A stretch of 64,000 nt of DNA, from positions 124,001-188,000 of the forward strand of contig NZ_WIBF01000004.1 of assembly GCF_009496005.1 (NCBI RefSeq), written 5' to 3'. The position numbers and the translations under genes are program-made. Below, one piece after another: positions 25,909-34,814 of this stretch. The stretch's first letter is position 1. Each line of letters starts with the position of its first letter. The notes under the pieces were generated by a model. The model saw only the letters and a list, made by a program, of their open reading frames with translations, was not told where the DNA came from and ran no database searches. This DNA comes from Tritonibacter litoralis (GTDB lineage: Bacteria > Pseudomonadota > Alphaproteobacteria > Rhodobacterales > Rhodobacteraceae).

Positions 25909-27030
25909 ATGAAGATCAGTATCGAACGCGGCACCCTTCTCAAAGCTGTGGCGCAAGCCCAGTCGGTTGTGGAGCGTCGCAACACCATTCCGATCCTGGC
26001 CAACGTGTTGATCGAAGCCGAAGGCGATACCGTACAGTTCCGGGCAACTGACCTGGATATTGAGGTCGTCGACAAAGCCAATGCCCAAGTGGAACGCGCC
26101 GGCGCCACAACGGTCGCCGCCACCACCCTGCATGAGATTGTGCGCAAACTGCCCGATGGTGCCTTGGTGACCCTGACCGCCGATGCCGCCACTGGTCGTC
26201 TGACGGTTGAGGCGGGGCGTTCGAACTTCTCATTGGCGACCCTGCCGCGCGAAGATTTCCCGGTGATGGCCTCGTCCGAGTATCAGTCGAATTTCGCCGC
26301 CAATGGCGCGGTCCTACGCCGTCTGTTTGATAAATCGAAATTTGCCATTTCCACCGAAGAGACGCGGTATTACCTGAACGGTGTCTACATGCATGTGTCC
26401 GACGGCAGCACCGGTGGACGGGTTCTGCGCTGTGTCGCAACCGACGGCCACCGTCTGGCCCGCATCGACGCGGATGTCCCGCCGGGTGCAGAAGACATGC
26501 CGGGTGTAATTGTTCCGCGCAAGACAGTGGGTGAGCTGCGCAAGCTGTTGGATGATGATGAGATGGACATCGCTGTCTCGGTCTCGGAAACCAAGGTACG
26601 CTTTGCGACGCCAAACATCACCCTGACCTCCAAGGTCATCGATGGCACCTTCCCGGATTACACGCGTGTTATTCCAGTGGGCAACACCCGCCGTCTGGAA
26701 GTGGATGCCAGCGAGTTTGCTCAGGCTGTGGACCGTGTGGCCACCGTGTCATCAGAGCGGTCGCGGGCCGTCAAGCTGCAGCTGGGCGAGGATCGTCTGG
26801 TTCTGTCGGTCAATGCGCCGGACAGCGGCGCCGCCGAGGAAGAGCTGGCCGTCGCCTATAACGACGAACATCTGGACATTGGGTTTAACGCCAAATACCT
26901 GCTGGAAATCGCCAATCAGGTGGATCGCGAAAACGCGGTGTTCATGTTCAACTCATCCGGGGATCCAACCCTGATGCGCGAAGGCGGCGATGAAAGCGCG
27001 GTTTACGTCGTGATGCCCATGCGGGTTTGA
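25909..27030 (+). CDS. dnaN: DNA polymerase III subunit beta (sliding clamp)
   Basis: The beta clamp encircles DNA and tethers polymerase III. The 373-residue product begins MKISIERGTLLKAVAQAQSV and contains the ERRNTIPILANVLIEA block, LRCVATDGHRLA and the C-terminal MPMRV typical of the family. I choose the ATG at 25909 over 25900 because AAGGA is 9 bases from the former but touches the latter. It is third in the chromosomal order rpsT-dnaA-dnaN-recF. A dyad TTTCAC/GTGAAA (25747-25766) lies in its 245-base upstream gap. Confidence 0.98.
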   Translation: MKISIERGTLLKAVAQAQSVVERRNTIPILANVLIEAEGDTVQFRATDLDIEVVDKANAQVERAGATTVAATTLHEIVRKLPDGALVTLTADAATGRLTVEAGRSNFSLATLPREDFPVMASSEYQSNFAANGAVLRRLFDKSKFAISTEETRYYLNGVYMHVSDGSTGGRVLRCVATDGHRLARIDADVPPGAEDMPGVIVPRKTVGELRKLLDDDEMDIAVSVSETKVRFATPNITLTSKVIDGTFPDYTRVIPVGNTRRLEVDASEFAQAVDRVATVSSERSRAVKLQLGEDRLVLSVNAPDSGAAEEELAVAYNDEHLDIGFNAKYLLEIANQVDRENAVFMFNSSGDPTLMREGGDESAVYVVMPMRV

Positions 27031-27055
27031 TGTGCCTGACGGCACAGCCTCCGGC

Positions 27056-27080
27056 GGAAGTATTTCGGAAAAGATGAAAG
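27056..27080 (+). repeat. Partial copy of the 4.3-kb dispersed repeat
   Basis: These 25 bases between dnaN and recF agree at 22 positions with the reverse complement of 4310-4334, part of the compound repeat downstream of dapD. They share GAAGTATTT and AAAGATGAAAG. The GC-rich outer blocks of the full element are absent here apart from CCTCCGGCGG. Confidence 0.65.
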
Positions 27081-27093
27081 CGAGGGCGGTCCC

Positions 27094-28191
27094 ATGCGCG
27101 CACTGACCTCTTTGACGCTGTCGCATTTTCGCTCGCATCTGCGGGCGGATCTGGAATTGGATGGTCGTCCGGTGGCGCTGTTTGGCAACAATGGCGCTGG
27201 CAAAACCAATGTGTTGGAAGCCGTGTCGCTGTTTTCGCCGGGCCGTGGCATTCGCCGTGCCAGTGCGTCGGATATGGCGCGCAAACCCGAGGCTTTGGGC
27301 TGGAAGCTGAGCGGGGTTCTGGCCAGTGGCGGTCAGGATTTCGAGGTGGAGACCTGGTCCGAAGCCGGGGCCGCGCGGCAGGTGCGGATCGACAATAAGG
27401 CCAGTAATCAGATCGCGTTGGGGAAAATCGCGCGGGTGGTCTGGCTGGTGCCCGCAATGGATCGTCTGTGGATCGAAAGCGCCGAAGGGCGCCGGCGGTT
27501 TCTGGACCGGGTTGCGCTCAGTTTTGCACCGGATCACGCCGAAGCCACGCTGATCTATGAAAAAGCCATGCGGGAGCGCAACAAGCTGTTGAAGCAGGAA
27601 ATCCGCGATGCGGTCTGGTATCGCGCGGTTGAACAGCAGATGGCAGAGGCCGGGCACCGCATCCATCAGGCGCGGGTTCAAGCCGTGGATTACCTGCATC
27701 AGGCGCAGTCCAACGCCGAGACGGCCTTTCCCACGGCTGAGCTTGAGTTGCTGCAGACCGATGGCGATATGCCCGACAGTGCTGCGGATCTGCAGGCCGC
27801 CTTGGAGGAAAGCCGGTTTCGCGATCTGGTAGCGGGGCGTACCTTGATCGGGCCCCACCGCACGGATCTTTTGGGGACCTATCGCGCGAAATCCCTGCCG
27901 GCCAAGGATTGTTCAACCGGTGAGCAGAAGGCGCTTTTGATCTCGTTGATCCTGGCCAATGCGCGCGCGCTGATGGAGCAGGGAAGCGGCCCGCCGATCC
28001 TGTTGCTGGACGAGGTTGCGGCGCATTTGGACAGCACACGTCGCGCCGCGCTTTATGATGAGATTTGCGCGCTTGGTGTGCAGGCCTGGATGACGGGCAC
28101 GGGGCCTGAGCTCTTTGGTGAGCTTGGTGATCGGGCGCAAAGGGTTGAGGTGCGCGAAGACGATGGGCAATCAACCCTCGTTACGGGCTGA
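27094..28191 (+). CDS. recF: DNA replication and repair protein RecF
   Basis: RecF binds gapped DNA and loads RecA with RecO and RecR. The 365-residue SMC-like ATPase has Walker A GNNGAGKT (31-38), the signature STGEQKALLISLILANA and Walker B PILLLDEVAAHLD. The ATG at 27094 has GAGGG seven bases or so upstream. It lies 63 bases after dnaN. Its last 11 bases overlap the 3' end of the convergent TetR gene. Confidence 0.96.
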   Translation: MRALTSLTLSHFRSHLRADLELDGRPVALFGNNGAGKTNVLEAVSLFSPGRGIRRASASDMARKPEALGWKLSGVLASGGQDFEVETWSEAGAARQVRIDNKASNQIALGKIARVVWLVPAMDRLWIESAEGRRRFLDRVALSFAPDHAEATLIYEKAMRERNKLLKQEIRDAVWYRAVEQQMAEAGHRIHQARVQAVDYLHQAQSNAETAFPTAELELLQTDGDMPDSAADLQAALEESRFRDLVAGRTLIGPHRTDLLGTYRAKSLPAKDCSTGEQKALLISLILANARALMEQGSGPPILLLDEVAAHLDSTRRAALYDEICALGVQAWMTGTGPELFGELGDRAQRVEVREDDGQSTLVTG

Positions 28192-28765
28192 GCCAGGCGT
28201 GTAAAAAGGGGGGAAGCGCAGCTTTAGGGTCGCGCAGCTCATGTTCCATGCAAAAGCTGATGGCGAGGACATGGGCAAGAAAGGCCTCGATCCCTTCAGC
28301 CAGAAATTCAGGGTCCAGCCCCGTGCGCACTGTGCCTGCAGTCTGCATCTGGGAAATCCACCCTGTGACAAGGTCGCAGCGTCGGGTGAAGGATGCTGCT
28401 ACAACCTCATTGGTCTCGGACCCTGTGGCGCCGGAATAGCGCAGCAGGATGTCAAAGATCATCCGATCCTTGGCGACAAAATCCACGTGAACAAACAGGC
28501 GCTCGGTCAAGTCGTGGATTGATTCGGGGCTGCCAAGGCCATGGATCTGGTCCAGCTGGCCCATGACTTCGCCACCGATCAGCACCGCAAGCAGCCCGTC
28601 CTTGTCGCCAAAATGGGAAAACAGCGTGCCCTTGGCCACGCCTGCACGGGCAACGACATCTTCGACCCGCAAGCCGCTGTAGCCCTGTTCGGACACGATT
28701 TCCTGTGCGACCAAAAGCAGTTTGGCGCGGGTTTCCAAGCGGCGTTTCTGGGGCGCGCGTGACAT
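28181..28765 (-). CDS. TetR-family transcriptional regulator
   Basis: A 194-residue regulator with the TetR helix-turn-helix at residues about 10-56 (TRAKLLLVAQEIVSEQGYSG, then VEDVVARAGVAKGTLFSHFGDK) and a helical ligand domain without clear family assignment. I choose the start at 28765 because GGAGACCTC precedes that ATG and the frame upstream covers the operators. It is divergent from an NAD(P)H oxidoreductase gene, and three TGACCNNGGTCA dyads lie between the two starts, so it very likely represses both. The inducer is unknown; such pairs often answer to quinones or electrophiles. Confidence 0.88.
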   Translation of the reverse strand: MSRAPQKRRLETRAKLLLVAQEIVSEQGYSGLRVEDVVARAGVAKGTLFSHFGDKDGLLAVLIGGEVMGQLDQIHGLGSPESIHDLTERLFVHVDFVAKDRMIFDILLRYSGATGSETNEVVAASFTRRCDLVTGWISQMQTAGTVRTGLDPEFLAEGIEAFLAHVLAISFCMEHELRDPKAALPPFLHAWLSP

Positions 28766-28782
28766 GAGGTCTCCATTAAATG

Positions 28783-28845
28783 TGACCATGGTCAAAAAAA
28801 AATTGACCTTGGTCATTTTTGTGAGTCATAAACTGACCAAGGTCA
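28783..28845. promoter_or_regulatory. Three-site operator between tetR and oxidoreductase genes
   Basis: Three 12-bp dyads fit TGACCNNGGTCA: TGACCATGGTCA (28783-28794), TGACCTTGGTCA (28804-28815) and TGACCAAGGTCA (28834-28845). Their starts are 21 and 30 bases apart, that is two and three helical turns. They lie between the divergent start codons and are the probable binding sites of the adjacent TetR protein. Confidence 0.88.
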
Positions 28846-28867
28846 ATTTAGCAATCTGGAGCCCGTC

Positions 28868-29461
28868 ATGTCCACCAGGAAGATCATCCTCATCAATGGC
28901 CACCCCGGTCAGTCGTCGCTGAATAAATCCTTGGCGGAAACCTACCGTCAAAGCGCTGAGGCGCGTGGGCATGAGGTGCGCTATCACGATATCTCTGCCA
29001 TGGAGTTTGACATGGATTACGGGGAAGGGGGCTATGCCAATCCCAAGCCGCTGGAGCCGGTGCTAGAGGCGCTATTGTCCGATCTGGAGTGGGCGGACCA
29101 TGTGGTTTTGACCTCGCCGCTGTGGTGGGGTGCGATGCCTGCCAAGCTCAAGGGGGCCTTGGATCGGGCGCTGAAGCCGGGCCGCGCGTTTGACACCCGC
29201 AACACAACGGCCGTTGGGTTTCCAAAGCCGATGCTCAAAGGCAAAACCGCGCGTGTCCTGATGACATCGGATACCCCGGCGGTTCTGTTGTGGTTGATGT
29301 ACGGCAATGCGATCAAGAAGATCTTTGCCCGTCAGATCTTTGGATTTGTCGGCATTCATCCCACCCGTTTCACCTGGTTTGCTCCGGCCTCTCATGCCGA
29401 TGAGAAAACGGTGCAAAGCTGGCGTCAAAAAGTTGCGCAGCTTGGCGCTGACGCCGCCTGA
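28868..29461 (+). CDS. NAD(P)H-dependent oxidoreductase, flavodoxin-like fold
   Basis: A 197-residue protein of the NQO1/MdaB/KefF-like family, which reduces quinones or other electrophiles with FMN or FAD. It begins KIILINGHPGQSSLNKSLA, the phosphate-binding part of the flavodoxin fold, and has the flavin site SPLWWGAMPAKLKGALDRA (about 84-102). A Trp- and Phe-rich C-terminal part follows. It is divergent from the TetR gene and almost certainly controlled by it through the operator triplet. The real substrate is unknown. Confidence 0.85.
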   Translation: MSTRKIILINGHPGQSSLNKSLAETYRQSAEARGHEVRYHDISAMEFDMDYGEGGYANPKPLEPVLEALLSDLEWADHVVLTSPLWWGAMPAKLKGALDRALKPGRAFDTRNTTAVGFPKPMLKGKTARVLMTSDTPAVLLWLMYGNAIKKIFARQIFGFVGIHPTRFTWFAPASHADEKTVQSWRQKVAQLGADAA

Positions 29462-29489
29462 TTCGAGCCCCGATTCTGGCAAGAAAAAA

Positions 29490-29514
29490 GGGGGCTTGCG
29501 CGTGACAAGCCCCC
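29490..29514. terminator. Strong hairpin upstream of gyrB
   Basis: GGGGGCTTG and CAAGCCCCC form a perfect 9-bp stem with a 7-base loop, 29 bases after the oxidoreductase stop. The A-tract lies on the left, so a U-tail would be made only on the minus strand, where no gene needs it. It may still stop or stabilise the upstream transcript. Confidence 0.55.
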
Positions 29515-29540
29515 GCTTTCAGCGTATAAAATCTGAAAGC
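29502..29540 (+). promoter_or_regulatory. Predicted gyrB promoter nested in inverted repeats
   Basis: GTGACA (29502-29507) and TATAAA (29525-29530) are 17 bases apart, a good housekeeping promoter. The -35 lies in the right arm of the hairpin at 29490-29514, and the -10 sits in the 10-base loop of a second dyad, GCTTTCAG/CTGAAAGC (29515-29522, 29533-29540). The gyrB start is 29 bases past the -10. Confidence 0.7.
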
Positions 29541-29558
29541 TAAAGCAGGAAAATGTGA

Positions 29559-31976
<2,418 letters not shown>

Positions 31977-31980
31977 TACC

Positions 31981-32010
31981 AATCCCCGGCTTTCAAGCCG
32001 GGGATTTTCA
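31981..32010. terminator. Bidirectional intrinsic terminator of gyrB / pstB-like gene
   Basis: AATCCCCGGCTT pairs with AAGCCGGGGATT (31981-31992, 31995-32006), followed by TT and preceded by AC-CA; 4 bases after the gyrB stop. Confidence 0.85.
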
Positions 32011-32021
32011 TTTGCGCAGAT

Positions 32022-32837
32022 CTATCCGAACTCACCACCCACAAAAGCGCGGGTTTTGGCGTTTTGTGCATGATCAAAGATCATCTGAGTCGGGCCGATC
32101 TCTAACAGTTTGCCCATGTGGAAATAGGCGACACGGTCAGCGATGCGGCGGGCTTCCATCATAGAATGGGTCACCACCACAATGGCGTGGTTGGATTTGA
32201 GCTCCACCATCAGCTCTTCGAGCTTGGCCGTTGCGATCGGGTCGATCGAGCCGGTGGGCTCATCCATCAACAGAACGTCTGGCTGCGTGGCCAAGGCTCG
32301 GGCCACACACAGACGTTGTTGTTGGCCGCCGGACAGGTCGGTGCCTTGTTTCTTGTGCAGATGGTCCTTGACCTCATCCCACAGGAACGCGCGGCGCAGG
32401 CAGTCTTCGACATGGGCCTCCATATCCGCCGAGGTGTTCATCAGCCCGTGGATCCGCGCGCCATAGGCGACGTTTTGCCAAATGGAGCTTGGAAACGGGT
32501 TCGGCTTTTGCGCCACCCAACCAAACCGACGCCGGTACAGCGGCGGGTCAATATCGGGATGGTGAATGTCACGCCCATCCATTTCAATACTGCCTTCGAT
32601 CCGCACGCCACGGGTGCCGTCATGCATTCGGTTCAGGCATTTCAAGGCAGTGGTCTTGCCGCAGCCGGACGGGCCGATAAAGGCAAGGATCTCGCGCGGG
32701 AAAAGGTCAAAACTGACGTCCTCCAGCGCCTGTTTGGCTCCATAAAACAGGGACAGGTCACGCACTTGCATCAGTGGCGCGCTATTGTGGTTTAAAACTT
32801 GGGCAATCGGGGTCTTGAGAAAGGCTTGATCCAACAT
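32022..32837 (-). CDS. PstB-like phosphate ABC transporter ATPase (orphan)
   Basis: A 271-residue ABC ATPase most like PstB, the phosphate-import ATPase: Walker A IGPSGCGKTT, the PstB-typical VAQKPNPFPSSIWQNVAYG and WDEVKDHLHK, signature LSGGQQQRLCVARALA, and Walker B LLMDEPTGSIDP. The D-loop reads GSIDP where PstB usually has SALDP. There are no pstS, pstC, pstA or phoU genes nearby, so it is an orphan, and its partner permease and substrate are unclear. The start at 32837 has GGAGGCCACG before it; the longer frame runs through a terminator. Confidence 0.82.
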   Translation of the reverse strand: MLDQAFLKTPIAQVLNHNSAPLMQVRDLSLFYGAKQALEDVSFDLFPREILAFIGPSGCGKTTALKCLNRMHDGTRGVRIEGSIEMDGRDIHHPDIDPPLYRRRFGWVAQKPNPFPSSIWQNVAYGARIHGLMNTSADMEAHVEDCLRRAFLWDEVKDHLHKKQGTDLSGGQQQRLCVARALATQPDVLLMDEPTGSIDPIATAKLEELMVELKSNHAIVVVTHSMMEARRIADRVAYFHMGKLLEIGPTQMIFDHAQNAKTRAFVGGEFG

Positions 32838-32946
32838 CGTGGCCTCCTTTGGGTTCCGCGCCCTCCAAGTGCCATGATTCCCGCCACCGTGAATTGATCT
32901 GCGACAAACCTCTGTTTGAAACTTGGTGAACACAGCACCAACGCAC

Positions 32947-32974
32947 AAAAAGCCCGCAACCATCGGTGCGGGCT
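32947..32974 (-). terminator. Intrinsic terminator of trhO
   Basis: On the minus strand AGCCCGCA/TGCGGGCT (8 bp, 8-base loop) is followed by TTTTT. It lies downstream of trhO and upstream of the PstB-like start, so the two genes are not one operon. Confidence 0.85.
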
Positions 32975-33039
32975 CGTCGGAACAGCACTAAATGGGCTGC
33001 TTTGAGAGGGGTTTTACAGGGCGGTCTTGCAGGCAGGTC

Positions 33040-33951
33040 TTACAGGGGATTGCCCGCATAGGTCTTGTCCCCGCGTTCCCGGGCCAGACGGATCTGTTTC
33101 TGCCGTTCGCGGAACCGCGCCTTGTCCGCCTCTGACGTTTCATGGGCGCAATGGTGGCAGGAGACACCCAGTTCAAATTCCGGGCGCTTCATATCCTCGG
33201 GCAAGATCGGGCGGCGGCAACCGTGGCACAACAAATGCGGCCCTTCTTCCAGCCCGTGACCGACGGAGACGCGGTTGTCGAAGACAAAGCATTCGCCCTG
33301 CCAGGTGCTGTCTTCGGCGGGCATTTCTTCCAAGTAGCGCAGAATGCCACCTTTTAGGTGATAGACATCCTCAACCCCTTGCCCCAGCAAGTAGTTCGTT
33401 GATTTTTCGCAACGAATCCCTCCGGTGCAGAACATTGCCACACGTTTGTTGTGGAATCGCGCTTGGTTTTCCTCCCACCAGTCCGGGAATTCACCAAAGC
33501 TCACGGTTTTCGGGTCGATTGCGCCCTCAAACGTGCCAATCGCCACCTCGTAATCGTTGCGGGTGTCGATCACCACAACATCGTCCTGACGGATCAGATC
33601 GTTCCACTCCTGTGGCTCGACATAGTTGCCAACCTTGGCGCGGGGATCGACGTCGGGTTGGCCCATGGTGACGATCTCTTTCTTCAGGCGTACCTTCATC
33701 TTGCCAAACGGCGGATGATCACTGGTCGCCTCTTTCCACTCCAGATCGGCACAACCCGGTAGGGCTTTGATATGGTTCAAAACCGCATCAATGCCGACAC
33801 GGGGACCGGCGATGGTCCCGTTGATGCCTTCCTTGGCCAGCAGCAGCGAGCCTTTGACCTCTTGCGCCTGACACAGGTCCAGCAACGCAGGCTTGATGTC
33901 AGCCGGGTTTTCAAATCGGGTGAAGTGATAGAGAGCAGCGATTGTGTACAT
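33040..33951 (-). CDS. trhO: tRNA uridine(34) hydroxylase, rhodanese family
   Basis: TrhO (formerly YceA/UPF0176) hydroxylates U34 of certain tRNAs with oxygen, toward 5-carboxymethoxyuridine. The 303-residue product has an N-terminal acylphosphatase-like part (IAALYHFTRF and KGSLLLAKEGINGTIAG), a rhodanese domain (120-220) with the active Cys in MFCTGGIRCEKS, and a C-terminal Cys-rich tail (HLLCHGCRRPI and GVSCHHCAHE) that probably binds zinc. It is divergent from pncA across 194 AT-rich bases and ends at a terminator. Confidence 0.93.
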   Translation of the reverse strand: MYTIAALYHFTRFENPADIKPALLDLCQAQEVKGSLLLAKEGINGTIAGPRVGIDAVLNHIKALPGCADLEWKEATSDHPPFGKMKVRLKKEIVTMGQPDVDPRAKVGNYVEPQEWNDLIRQDDVVVIDTRNDYEVAIGTFEGAIDPKTVSFGEFPDWWEENQARFHNKRVAMFCTGGIRCEKSTNYLLGQGVEDVYHLKGGILRYLEEMPAEDSTWQGECFVFDNRVSVGHGLEEGPHLLCHGCRRPILPEDMKRPEFELGVSCHHCAHETSEADKARFRERQKQIRLARERGDKTYAGNPL

Positions 33952-34145
33952 GCCTCGCCCTTAAATCGACACGCGCCGTAATTCAAGCGCAGGAAACACG
34001 CGCCAGACGCAGTATTTGCTGGGTTTGTGTTCCAAAAATAACATATCGTAAATATATTATTAACGCTTGCGTGATGCGCAGAGACAGGCAAAGTTTTGAT
34101 AACGACAAAAAGAAGACCAGGCCAAAAGTCGAGGAGAGCAAACAA

Positions 34146-34742
34146 ATGACCGCAGCATTACTTGTCATCGACGTGCAGAATGACTTTTGCCCGGGCGGTG
34201 CTCTTGCTGTGCCCGCAGGGGACGAGGTTGTCGCGCCGATCAATGCGATGATGGATGTGTTTGATACCGTCATTCTGACACAGGACTGGCACCCAGCGGG
34301 GCACCAATCCTTTGCCAGCGCCCATCCGGGCAAAGCGCCCTATGAGACAGTGACCCTGCCTTATGGGCCGCAGGTCCTGTGGCCCGACCACTGTGTGCAG
34401 GGCACCGAAGGTGCCGCGTTTCACCCGGAATTGCGCACGGACGGGGATCTGATTATCCGCAAAGGATTTCGCAGCGCCATCGACAGCTATTCCGCGTTTT
34501 TTGAAAACGACCAAGAGACGGTCACAGGTTTGCACGGCTATCTCAGCGAACGCGGAATAACCCAGCTGACGCTTGTGGGTTTGGCCACAGATTTCTGCGT
34601 ATCTTATTCCGCTTTGGATGCCCGAAAGCTGGGATATGAGGTCACAGTGGGGCTGTCTGCCTGTCGCGGTATCGATCTGGACGGCTCGTTAGAGGCGTCA
34701 TTGACTTACATGCGGGGCTCTGGCGTGACGCTAAAGAGTTAA
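34146..34742 (+). CDS. pncA: Nicotinamidase
   Basis: PncA deamidates nicotinamide to nicotinate in NAD salvage. The 198-residue isochorismatase-fold protein has the catalytic Asp in LVIDVQNDFCPGG, metal ligands in LTQDWHPAGHQSFA, and the nucleophilic Cys in GLATDFCVSYSALDA. I choose ATG 34146 with GAGGAGAG upstream; the open frame extends 68 codons further through the divergent region without homology. It is the first gene of a unit with a hybrid kinase and pncB. Confidence 0.95.
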   Translation: MTAALLVIDVQNDFCPGGALAVPAGDEVVAPINAMMDVFDTVILTQDWHPAGHQSFASAHPGKAPYETVTLPYGPQVLWPDHCVQGTEGAAFHPELRTDGDLIIRKGFRSAIDSYSAFFENDQETVTGLHGYLSERGITQLTLVGLATDFCVSYSALDARKLGYEVTVGLSACRGIDLDGSLEASLTYMRGSGVTLKS

Positions 34743-34814
34743 ACTACCAAAAAATAACCCTTAGTAGATAGAATCTCTAGTCAAAGGGATGTGCTCACAG
34801 GGAAGTTCTGTTCA

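Noticed and set aside
29490-29514. Firm terminator call for the oxidoreductase gene
   Set aside because: The T-run is on the wrong side for plus-strand transcription, so it was listed only with reduced confidence.
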